Part shown: one piece after another, positions 1 to 6,343 of the stretch | Numbering within the stretch: the stretch's first letter is position 1 | Layout of the letters: each line of letters opens with the position of its first letter | From: an uncultured Ignavibacteria bacterium | GTDB taxonomy: Bacteria; Bacteroidota; Ignavibacteria; Ignavibacteriales; Melioribacteraceae | DNA: 9,754 nt | Assembly: GCA_937930275.1 (NCBI GenBank) | Contig: CALGLM010000340.1 | Coordinates: 1-9,754 of the forward strand | Direction of reading: 5' to 3' | Program-made: the position numbers and the translations under genes | Notes under the pieces: model-generated | What the model was told of the DNA's origin: nothing | Databases searched by the model: none | What the model saw: the letters and a program-made list of their open reading frames with translations, nothing else

Positions 1-10
1 CTCACTATGA

Positions 11-1084
11 CGCTCACGGGCGTGGGTCTCCTCTGGTTCGGGTGGTTCGGTTTCTCCGGCAATTTTTATTGGTGCTTTAGTGGGTTTTTTGTTTTATCTG
101 GCAGTTGTCGCTTTATTCCCTAATTTTAACATCAGTGCGGGCGGTTTTATTCTTGCCGGAATGAGCGGACTAATAGCAGGAGCCACACGAGCCCCAATTA
201 CTGCAATCATAATATTTTTTGAAATGTCCGGTAACATTCACTTGGTTATCCCTCTATTTCTTACATCCGTTTTTAGTTTTCTTGTTACTTCAAAAATCTG
301 CTCGCAATCTGTCTTTACATTTAAATTAAAATTAAGTAACGTTAATTTGCAAAAAGGGATAGACCTGAATATTCTAAAACGACTAAAAATTTCCGAAGTC
401 TATAATAAAGAATTTGAATCGGTAAATGTAAGTGATAATTTTAATGTTATTGTTAGTAAGCTACTTCACAATAAAAACCAAGATTTAACGGTAATTGATA
501 GCCGTGGAGAAATTAGAGGCGTTATAATTGCAAACGATTTGAAAGGTTCGGTTGAAGATAAAGAAAATTTACAACAACTGCTTAATGCGGGCGAACTTGC
601 TATTACGGGATTTACTCCGGTAACCTTACATGACGATTGCTTTGAAGCATTAAAAACAATGCATAAATTTGATTTGGAAATATTACCGGTAATTGACGAA
701 ATAAGTAAGCGAATAATAGGAATAGTAAATAGTAAAGATATTATTACGTCTTACTATAAAAAAGTTGAAACTATAGAATTAATAAATGATATTGCCGGAA
801 ACATGGTTTTGAAGGATGAATTTAATGCGCTTCACCTAAAAATAGGTTTTACTATAACCGAAGTAGTCCCGCCTTTGTGCATGGTTGGAAGTTCAATTAG
901 ACAACTTAATTTATTTGAAAAATTTAAAATTGAAGTGTTGGCGATTAAATCCAACAAAAACGACACGGCTGAAATAACGGCAAATTTTTCGGATGATTAT
1001 ATTTTAGGTGAAAAAGATTCGCTTGTAATTGGCGGGGATGCAAGAAATATTAAGCGATTTATAACTACAAAAAATTGTAATTAA
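11..1084 (+). CDS. CLC-type chloride channel or Cl-/H+ antiporter, C-terminal part with CBS pair and TrkA-C-like tail (5' partial)
   Basis: Membrane protein of the CLC family, moving chloride by channel or proton-coupled exchange. The frame opens with SSGSGGSVSPAIFIGA, which matches the CLC selectivity-filter region before helix N (compare SSGAPGGIFAP in E. coli ClcA). It continues with GLIAGATRAPITAI and FFEMSGN, the usual late-CLC signatures, and a last hydrophobic helix. Counting from the Met at base 80, residues about 103-228 form a CBS pair (second repeat ends IIGIVNSKDIITSYY). Residues about 240-325 resemble a TrkA-C/RCK-C domain. The Met at 80 is not the true start, because conserved CLC sequence lies upstream of it. 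An in-frame TGA at 8-10 and a probable one-base frame shift near 28-33 separate this frame from its likely N-terminal part. Most of the membrane domain lies outside the window. Likely co-transcribed with the racemase 22 bp downstream. Family call is firm; transport mode is not decidable. Confidence 0.9.
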   Translation, partial: RSRAWVSSGSGGSVSPAIFIGALVGFLFYLAVVALFPNFNISAGGFILAGMSGLIAGATRAPITAIIIFFEMSGNIHLVIPLFLTSVFSFLVTSKICSQSVFTFKLKLSNVNLQKGIDLNILKRLKISEVYNKEFESVNVSDNFNVIVSKLLHNKNQDLTVIDSRGEIRGVIIANDLKGSVEDKENLQQLLNAGELAITGFTPVTLHDDCFEALKTMHKFDLEILPVIDEISKRIIGIVNSKDIITSYYKKVETIELINDIAGNMVLKDEFNALHLKIGFTITEVVPPLCMVGSSIRQLNLFEKFKIEVLAIKSNKNDTAEITANFSDDYILGEKDSLVIGGDARNIKRFITTKNCN

Positions 1085-1106
1085 TAACAGAATAGATGCA
1101 AATATT

Positions 1107-2003
1107 ATGAATGGAAATAAGACACGAATTATTGTTACCGATAGCGGATTAGGCGGATTAAATATTGCCGCTAATATTTACGAATCAGCAAAAAAAACCC
1201 CACTAAAAAACGACCTTGAAATTATTTTTTTTAACTCCTTGCCAAAAGAAAACTTTGGCTACAATAGTATGACTGATGTAGCATTAAAATCAAAAATATT
1301 TAATAATGCTTTGTTGGGCATGTCTAAATTAGAGCCGGATTTAATTCTAATTGCCTGCAATACTCTATCTGTGGTTTATTATTCCACTGAGTACTATAAA
1401 AATCCAAGACATGAGGTAAAAGGAATTATTGAGTTAGGGGTTAACCTGGCACTTGATAGTATAAAAAGCCCGTTAGACAAATTAATTGTTTTAGGTACAC
1501 CTACAACAATAACCGGAAATAGTCATAAAAATTTATTAATTGAAAAAGGATTTAATCAAGAAAATATTATTACTAAAGCATGTAAAAATTTAGAAAGCGA
1601 AATTCAAATTAACTCTTATTCTGATAAAGTTAAATCGCTTATTGAAGAATATATTCGTGAAGCCGTTCCTAATCCGTTACCCGATGTAAAATATTTTGTG
1701 CTGTTAGGCTGTACACATTACGAGTATAGCAACAAAATTTTTAGAGATGTTTTAAATGGCTATTTTAAAAATTATGAGATCCTAAATCCTAACTCGGTTA
1801 TGGTTGAAGAAGCAATTAAAAGTTTAAAGGGAGCTGATTTAGGTAGAATGGTTAGCGGCAGAATAATTTCGCGTACGGCAATTAACATAAAAGATTTAAA
1901 GAATATTTCCGATATATTGAAGAAAAAATCACGAGATTTTGGAATGTTATTACTCGACTACGAGTATAACCCCGATTCGTTTTCGGTAAGCGAACTTCAA
2001 TAG
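1107..2003 (+). CDS. MurI-like Asp/Glu racemase family protein, divergent
   Basis: The protein has 298 residues, slightly longer than typical glutamate racemases. The family's cofactor-independent two-cysteine frame is present: TDSGLGGL (Asp12, Ser13), ACNT with Cys84, and GCTH with Cys202 and His204. GTPTTITGNSHKN around residue 130 is the usual substrate-pocket segment. Two landmarks differ from standard MurI. The PYG segment after the second strand is replaced by PKENFGYNS, and where MurI has an acidic residue after ACPL (VEEG), this protein reads IQIN, with Gln166 aligned by eye to the catalytic Glu. GCTH is followed by YEYSN rather than a proline/leucine stretch. The cytosolic role may be D-glutamate supply for peptidoglycan, or racemization of another amino acid. 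No strong Shine-Dalgarno sequence precedes the ATG, fitting translation from the CLC transcript. Superfamily is sure; substrate is open. Confidence 0.82.
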   Translation: MNGNKTRIIVTDSGLGGLNIAANIYESAKKTPLKNDLEIIFFNSLPKENFGYNSMTDVALKSKIFNNALLGMSKLEPDLILIACNTLSVVYYSTEYYKNPRHEVKGIIELGVNLALDSIKSPLDKLIVLGTPTTITGNSHKNLLIEKGFNQENIITKACKNLESEIQINSYSDKVKSLIEEYIREAVPNPLPDVKYFVLLGCTHYEYSNKIFRDVLNGYFKNYEILNPNSVMVEEAIKSLKGADLGRMVSGRIISRTAINIKDLKNISDILKKKSRDFGMLLLDYEYNPDSFSVSELQ

Positions 2004-2014
2004 CAGCTCGCTTT
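1988..2014 (+). terminator. possible intrinsic terminator overlapping the end of the racemase gene
   Basis: Six-base arms AAGCGA (1988-1993) and TCGCTT (2008-2013) are exact inverted complements around a 14-base loop that contains the racemase stop codon. They are followed by TATTTATT. The stem is short and the T run is interrupted, so termination would be weak. It would serve the CLC-racemase unit, which converges on the peptidase gene with only 13 bases between the two stop codons. Confidence 0.35.
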
Positions 2015-2016
2015 AT

Positions 2017-3627
2017 TTATTCATCAATAAATTGCATTGCGTAATATTTTGCGGTTAAATTTTCACCCGTAGCTTTCTTTATAAGATCATCCCATGGATA
2101 TAAAGCGCCATAAGCAAAAAACAGATTTTTGAGATACTCGCCTAAATCTTTTTGACCGTAAAAACCGTCTCTTATATCGGTTTTGTTTTTAAGTACTTTA
2201 TCTTTAATAAAATAATACAATTGTGATGCAAGTAGTTCGCCAAGCATGTAGTTATGATAATACGCCGGATATAATGCTATATGTATTTTAGCAGCATAAT
2301 CCGGTTCATTTCTTCCTTCCGGATATTTTATCATTTGATATTTTTCAACTAAATTTTTCCAAAGTAAATTCAAATCTTGTTCCGGATTTTCATACATGGA
2401 TTTTTCAAATCTAAAAATAACTTGGCACCATCTGCTAAATACAAGTTGATCATACTTCAAAAACTTAATGCTATTTTCGGAAATAGCTGTATAATTACTG
2501 CTGTCCAAATTTAGTGTTTTTTTAAGCCAACCGGGGTTATATACTAATCTACCAAAAAACATTGCAATTGCTTCTGTTGCAAATATATGAGCGTGAGTAC
2601 GCAACTCCCAGGGTAATGCAGGTGATATATATTTATCATAAACTGCATGCCCAAATTCATGCAGCATTGTCCCCATCCAACGACTATTATTTTTAATATT
2701 GCATAACACTCTTATATCTCCCGATCTATCAATATCCGAACAAAACGCATGTTGATATTTACCGGGCTTTTCATAAAGGTCGCTATTTCGTATTAAATCA
2801 TCAATATTTAGATTTATAGAATTAAAGAACTCCGAGGTTATTGTTTCTAAATTTTTATCCTTAAAATAACTATCAATATCAAAGTTAAAAATATTGGGTG
2901 TATGTTGAAAAAATCGTTCTTGATAATGCCAAGGACGTAGTTGCTCAATTTTAATGTTATATTTATCTGCAAGCTTGGTATCAATATCAGCTTTAACTTT
3001 TAGATATTCGTTTCTTGTAAGCTCGTCCAGTTCATCAAATAGTTTTTCAATGTCGTCGGGATTTTGTTCATCCAACCGCAAACTTTTTTCAAAATGGTTC
3101 TTAAATCCTATCTGTCTTGCTGCTTCGTTTCTCAATTTTACTATTTCTTTAACATCTTCTTTAACTACATTACCAATTTGCTTACTTGCTTCCCAAGTTT
3201 TTTGTAATTCATCCGAGTTATGCGAATTAATTAAAATTTCCTCAATTTCGTTGTCGGTAAATTCTTTTTCTTCAATTTTTGCACGATAAGTAGAATAATT
3301 TTGTTCCAATCTATTACTTATGGAATTTATTTGTTTTAATAATTCCTCATCATACTGGTTTGAAGCAAATTTAGAGTAAATTACTTCTAAATATCTTTTT
3401 AAAATATCATCAGTAATTATTCCGCTTTCTTTTATCTGCTTTAAAAAATTAAATTTAGCTTTATCCGAATAAAATTTGTTAATCTCAAGCTCAAGTTTTC
3501 CGCTCAATTCATAATCGGCAGAATTACCGCTTATAGCCGCATTATATGAAGCAACTGCATATTTTTTTTCCGTTTCGCTTGCAATTGCTTCATATTCTTC
3601 AATAAAATCCAAAAAATCTTTATTCAT
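2017..3627 (-). CDS. ACE-like zinc metallopeptidase (M2/M3-type, gluzincin)
   Basis: A 536-residue zinc peptidase. HEFGH at residues 323-327 supplies two zinc-binding histidines and the catalytic Glu324. The third ligand is most likely Glu352 in ATEAIAMFFG, 24 residues after the motif, close to the HEMGH...HEAIGD spacing of the angiotensin-converting-enzyme family (M2). LPWELRTHAH before it matches the M2 pattern better than the M3 oligopeptidases. A long helical N-terminal half (1-230) forms the cap seen in these enzymes. ALYPAYYHNYMLGELLASQ (451-469) and YPWDDLIKKATGE near the C-terminus are also typical. It has no signal peptide, so it should act in the cytoplasm on oligopeptides. It is the last gene of a four-gene unit, starting 9 bases after the GroES-like gene. 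Peptidase class is certain; M2 against M3 is a judgement by eye. Confidence 0.88.
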   Translation of the reverse strand: MNKDFLDFIEEYEAIASETEKKYAVASYNAAISGNSADYELSGKLELEINKFYSDKAKFNFLKQIKESGIITDDILKRYLEVIYSKFASNQYDEELLKQINSISNRLEQNYSTYRAKIEEKEFTDNEIEEILINSHNSDELQKTWEASKQIGNVVKEDVKEIVKLRNEAARQIGFKNHFEKSLRLDEQNPDDIEKLFDELDELTRNEYLKVKADIDTKLADKYNIKIEQLRPWHYQERFFQHTPNIFNFDIDSYFKDKNLETITSEFFNSINLNIDDLIRNSDLYEKPGKYQHAFCSDIDRSGDIRVLCNIKNNSRWMGTMLHEFGHAVYDKYISPALPWELRTHAHIFATEAIAMFFGRLVYNPGWLKKTLNLDSSNYTAISENSIKFLKYDQLVFSRWCQVIFRFEKSMYENPEQDLNLLWKNLVEKYQMIKYPEGRNEPDYAAKIHIALYPAYYHNYMLGELLASQLYYFIKDKVLKNKTDIRDGFYGQKDLGEYLKNLFFAYGALYPWDDLIKKATGENLTAKYYAMQFIDE

Positions 3628-3636
3628 AAAATTGCT

Positions 3637-4005
3637 TTATATTATGTTTAATAAATCTTCGTCTCTAATTAATAATAGAATTGCATTATGAGGAACAATT
3701 ACAAGTTTTTCTTTTTCATATTCAATTTCAATTGCATCTTTTCTTAAATAGAGAGCATAATCACCCGGTTTACATTGCAAGCTTATGTATTTATTTTCTT
3801 TTCTTTCTTTCCATGGTTCATCATCTTCTCCTGCGGTGCCTATTGGATAACCCGGTCCGGTTTTTAAGATGTAACCCCCTTGAACTTTTTCTTTTTCTGC
3901 TACGCTTGGCGGTAAATATAAACCGGTTGTGGTTTTTTGCACTCCTTCAGCCGGTCTTATTAAAACTTTATCGCCTATAACAATAATTTTATCCGTATTT
4001 ACCAT
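3637..4005 (-). CDS. GroES-family co-chaperonin variant with an internal insertion
   Basis: A 122-residue Cpn10-fold protein, longer than the ~95 residues of standard GroES. GDKVLIRPAEG (11-21) is the first GroES strand. KTTTGLYLPPSVAEKEK (24-40) matches the mobile loop that docks on GroEL, with LYL in place of the usual IYI/IVL hydrophobic triplet. GYILKTGPG (44-52) matches the GxVxxVGPG strand. The C-terminal half (GDYALYLRKDAIEIEYEKEK, then VIVPHNAILLLIRDED) matches the second barrel half and the final LxxxDIL-type strand. Residues about 53-78 (YPIGTAGEDDEPWKERK...) are an acidic and basic insertion where GroES has only a short turn. I recall similar long versions in Bacteroidota, away from groEL. 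A GAGG Shine-Dalgarno (TTGAGGAAAAT) lies just before the ATG. It is cytosolic and may tune GroEL for particular clients. No groEL is in the window. Confidence 0.85.
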   Translation of the reverse strand: MVNTDKIIVIGDKVLIRPAEGVQKTTTGLYLPPSVAEKEKVQGGYILKTGPGYPIGTAGEDDEPWKERKENKYISLQCKPGDYALYLRKDAIEIEYEKEKLVIVPHNAILLLIRDEDLLNII

Positions 4006-4036
4006 ATTTTCCTCAATTAAGCAACATTAAATAAAA

Positions 4037-4651
4037 TTACTTTAAATTATTTAATGCCATAACAGCATACTTACTTGCTTGGGTATTAGGATATTTTTTA
4101 ATTATGTTTTCCCATATTTTTTTTGCTTCGTCTTTTTTACCCATTTGAGCATAAATTGCACCTAAGTTGTAATTTGCTTCACTATGGTTTTTGTCTATTG
4201 CTAATATCCTTTTTGTATAATCTTCGGCTTTAGTGTAATTCTGCATATTATAATTAATCATTGTTAATAATAATAAAACGTCAATTCTTTTTTTATCTTT
4301 TGCTAATATACCTTCTAATATTTTAAGCGCCTCTTCCGGATTGTGACCGGCTGCCAGCATTTGAGCATAAGCTTTTGCTTTTAACGTATCATTTGGATTG
4401 CTTTCATAAGCTTTTTTAAGCATTTCAAATTGATGAACCGCTTCTTGATTAACATTCTCTTTTGAAGGCTGCATTCCTCCTTTGTTCTTTAATCCTCTAT
4501 GAGTTTCGTCATCCGGCATCTGCTTTTCTGTAATATCGGTTGTGGTTTTCGGTTCTTCTGTTTTGCTTGAATTATTACCGCTAATTAAAATAACTGCTAA
4601 TACAAGCACTACAATTCCTATAATGTATAAATATAATGGTTTGATTTTCAT
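4037..4651 (-). CDS. membrane-anchored tetratricopeptide repeat protein
   Basis: The 204-residue protein starts with MKIKPLYLYIIGIVVLVLAVILIS, a short basic start and one hydrophobic segment (about 7-24) with no clear cleavage site. It is therefore most likely an uncleaved anchor with the rest in the periplasm. Residues about 25-70 are polar, charged and probably disordered. From about 70 onward come TPR helices. The clearest repeats are DVLLLLTMINYNMQNYTKAEDYTKRILAIDK (124-154, 31 residues given here as position limits) and the unit at 158-190 with YNLGAIYAQMGK and DEAKKIWENIIKKYP; a weaker one covers 88-121. TPRs hold partner proteins, and the partner is unknown. The AAGAGG ribosome binding site (4661-4666) overlaps the stop codon of the upstream DinB-like gene, so the two are probably translationally coupled. 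Confidence 0.82.
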   Translation of the reverse strand: MKIKPLYLYIIGIVVLVLAVILISGNNSSKTEEPKTTTDITEKQMPDDETHRGLKNKGGMQPSKENVNQEAVHQFEMLKKAYESNPNDTLKAKAYAQMLAAGHNPEEALKILEGILAKDKKRIDVLLLLTMINYNMQNYTKAEDYTKRILAIDKNHSEANYNLGAIYAQMGKKDEAKKIWENIIKKYPNTQASKYAVMALNNLK

Positions 4652-4664
4652 AATTTTATTCCTC

Positions 4665-5114
4665 TTAGTTTTTTCCGTATTTTAAAATAAGTCCTATTTG
4701 TCCGCTGTGATAATTTGTATGAGCTATTATCCTTGCAATAGCATCATATTGCGTAAATTCTCCAATAGGAGTTTTTACTATATTATCCCAACTCAGTTCT
4801 TCCGCATTATTCAACGCATCTGCAATTAAAACTTTTGATTTATCCAACAATTCTATTGTTTCTTCATAATTATCATAATTAACCCCTTCTTCTTTTTTAA
4901 AAGTTTTTGGTTTAATTGTATAATTAAAAGCAAAGACAGAATTACCGAATAATATTTCTACTTCAGCAATGTGCAGCAGTAAAAATCCGAGTGAATTGGA
5001 CTCGGGGTGTATTTTATAATTCATGTGTTCTTTAGAAATATTTTGGCATAATCTATCTAAATTATGTCTTGCTACTCCCCACATACTTTTAATCATTTCT
5101 GATTTAGTACTCAT
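4665..5114 (-). CDS. DinB-like four-helix metal-binding protein
   Basis: With the start chosen here the protein has 149 residues, normal for DinB/YfiT-like proteins. The metal triad is visible: His48 in LLLHIAEVE, and His132 and His136 in AHTNYHSGQIG near the C-terminus, the hallmark HxxxHxGQ end of the fold. These proteins are small cytosolic four-helix bundles, some of which act as thiol-dependent transferases (bacillithiol, mycothiol or glutathione), and many have no known substrate. An ATG eight codons upstream (5138) would give MYFIKEEF first, but those bases contain AAAGAGGAA ending 3 bases before the ATG at 5114. That is a strong Shine-Dalgarno and settles the start. It is the first gene of a unit with the TPR, GroES-like and peptidase genes. 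It should not be confused with DNA polymerase IV, also called DinB. Confidence 0.87.
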   Translation of the reverse strand: MSTKSEMIKSMWGVARHNLDRLCQNISKEHMNYKIHPESNSLGFLLLHIAEVEILFGNSVFAFNYTIKPKTFKKEEGVNYDNYEETIELLDKSKVLIADALNNAEELSWDNIVKTPIGEFTQYDAIARIIAHTNYHSGQIGLILKYGKN

Positions 5115-5117
5115 AAA

Positions 5118-5126
5118 TTCCTCTTT
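5118..5126 (-). promoter_or_regulatory. ribosome binding site deciding the DinB-like start
   Basis: On the minus strand AAAGAGGAA sits three bases before the ATG at 5114, with the GAGG core five bases away, a good anti-Shine-Dalgarno match. It lies inside the coding frame that would be used if translation began at the upstream ATG at 5138, so the shorter protein is favoured. The gene downstream uses the same AAGAGGAAT element. Confidence 0.65.
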
Positions 5127-5166
5127 AATAAAATACATGTTAAATAATTTTTGTTAAATTTTAGAA

Positions 5167-5199
5167 CAAGAGTATAAAGCATATCCCCCTAAAAACAAA
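5167..5199 (-). promoter_or_regulatory. candidate Bacteroidota-type promoter for the dinB-TPR-GroES-peptidase cluster
   Basis: On the minus strand TTTG (5199-5196) is followed after 21 bases by TACTCTTG (5174-5167). This is one mismatch from the TAnnTTTG -7 element described for Bacteroidetes sigma-A promoters, with the expected TTTG upstream element. It would start transcription about 40-50 bases before the dinB ATG. The TTTG lies in the loop of the hairpin at 5181-5213. Such short AT-rich matches arise easily by chance. Confidence 0.3.
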
Positions 5200-5213
5200 T
5201 TTGAGGGGGATAT
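5181..5213 (-). terminator. perfect 10-bp hairpin after tpiA, possible terminator
   Basis: Arms ATATCCCCCT (5181-5190) and AGGGGGATAT (5204-5213) are exact inverted complements around a 13-base loop. The hairpin starts about 33 bases after the tpiA stop codon, where a terminator for the mrp-nifU-tpiA transcript is expected. On the minus strand the stem is followed by GCTTTATACTCTTGTTCT, a T-rich but interrupted tract, so it is not a textbook terminator. The plus strand side has no T run. A second palindrome, GGGATATCCC (5207-5216), overlaps the right arm. Confidence 0.5.
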
Positions 5214-5245
5214 CCCATGGTTAATATTCACAAATTTAATGCTAA

Positions 5246-6001
5246 CTATGCCGCTTTAATAATTTCAATAAACGAAGCTGCTTTTAAGCAAGCACCACCG
5301 ACTAAAGCGCCGTCTATATCGGGTTGTGCCATAAGTTCTTTTGCATTTTCGGGTTTAACACTTCCGCCGTATTGAATAACAGTAGCATCAGCTACTTCTT
5401 TTCCGTACAATTCGGCTAATAAACTGCGTATAAATTTATGCACTTCTTGCGCTTGGGCGGGTGAAGCAGTTTTTCCTGTTCCTATAGCCCAAACCGGTTC
5501 GTATGCTAATATAATGTTTTTAAAATCTTCGGCTGTTACACCAACCAAACCTTGTTTAACTTGAACTTCAATTACCTTTTTAGTTCTGTCTTCTTCACGT
5601 TCTTGCAATGTTTCGCCGATACAAAAAATCGGTTTTAATCCTTTTGATAAAGCCTTTTTAATTTTTTTATTTATCAATTCGTCCGATTCTTTGAAGATAG
5701 TTCTTCTTTCGGAATGTCCCAAAATAACATATTCGCAACCTACACTAAGAAGCATATCTGCAGAAATTTCACCAGTATATGCACCGTTTTCTTCAAAGTA
5801 CATATTTTGTGCTCCTACCGAAATCGAGGAATCTTTTGTCAACGTACTGGCTGTTTCCAACGATGTAAACGGAGGACAAACGATAACTTTACAATTTACA
5901 TTTGCATTAGCCATTTCTTGTTTAATTTCAGAAATTAAAGTAATACTTTGATTTAAGTTATTAAACATTTTCCAATTTCCGGCTACAATTTTCTTTCTCA
6001 T
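5246..6001 (-). CDS. tpiA: triosephosphate isomerase
   Basis: Interconverts dihydroxyacetone phosphate and glyceraldehyde 3-phosphate in glycolysis and gluconeogenesis, in the cytoplasm. It is 251 residues, the standard length for the TIM-barrel homodimer. All landmarks are present. GNWKM carries Asn9 and Lys11. ILGHSERR carries the electrophilic His96. AYEPVWAIGTGKTA carries the catalytic base Glu168 and the flexible lid loop. YGGSVKPEN (211-219) and GALVGGACL (231-239) form the phosphate-binding end. The ATG is preceded by TTAGGTAGAAAA, which holds a usable AGG Shine-Dalgarno. It follows the NifU-like gene after 86 bases and may share its transcript or have its own promoter in that gap, where I see no convincing one. 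Nothing in the protein looks unusual. Confidence 0.98.
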   Translation of the reverse strand: MRKKIVAGNWKMFNNLNQSITLISEIKQEMANANVNCKVIVCPPFTSLETASTLTKDSSISVGAQNMYFEENGAYTGEISADMLLSVGCEYVILGHSERRTIFKESDELINKKIKKALSKGLKPIFCIGETLQEREEDRTKKVIEVQVKQGLVGVTAEDFKNIILAYEPVWAIGTGKTASPAQAQEVHKFIRSLLAELYGKEVADATVIQYGGSVKPENAKELMAQPDIDGALVGGACLKAASFIEIIKAA

Positions 6002-6087
6002 TTTTCTACCTAAGTTATTTAATATTCAAAAAAACACATTTTAATTAATATTTAGCGTAAACAGTAAAAGATAAAATACAATTTCAG

Positions 6088-6324
6088 TTAGTCAACCTGT
6101 TCTACCCTCCTAATTCCGGGAATTTCTTTAAGCAATGCTCGTTCAACTCCCGCACGTAAAGTCATTTGACTCATTGGGCATCCAATACAAGCACCTGTTA
6201 ACTTTACCTCAACAATACCGTCTTCGGTAACTCTAACAAGTTCAACATCTCCTCCGTCAGCTTGTAAAAACGGACGAATTTTTTTTAATGCCTCTTCTAC
6301 TTTTTCATAAAATACGCTACTCAT
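6088..6324 (-). CDS. NifU C-terminal-domain Fe-S scaffold/carrier protein
   Basis: Short stand-alone Nfu-type domain that holds a [4Fe-4S] cluster, probably shared across a dimer, and passes it to target proteins. [14 protein letters not shown] is the family's opening signature, and [13 protein letters not shown] contains the CxxC cluster ligands; [12 protein letters not shown] follows as expected. With the start used here it has 78 residues, close to other stand-alone versions. An ATG at 6354 in the same frame would add [10 protein letters not shown] and overlap the end of mrp by 11 bases. The added stretch is not part of the domain. The nearer ATG at 6324 has a GGGG about six bases upstream as a weak ribosome binding site, so I prefer it without certainty. 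The direct pairing with mrp, itself an Fe-S carrier ATPase, supports the role. Confidence 0.93.
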   Translation of the reverse strand: MSSVFYEKVEEALKKIRPFLQADGGDVELVRVTEDGIVEVKLTGACIGCPMSQMTLRAGVERALLKEIPGIRRVEQVD

Positions 6325-6343
6325 CACTAACCCCAAAATATTA

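Noticed and set aside
2954..3289. Plus-strand open frame of 111 codons
   Set aside because: It lies entirely antisense to the zinc peptidase gene, is serine and leucine rich as expected from the complement of AT-rich coding sequence, and has no family motif.
3681..3980. Plus-strand open frame of 99 codons
   Set aside because: It is fully antisense to the GroES-like gene, whose motifs are clear; its composition is that of a shadow frame.
5691..5951. Two overlapping plus-strand open frames
   Set aside because: Both are antisense to tpiA, which has every catalytic motif in the minus frame.
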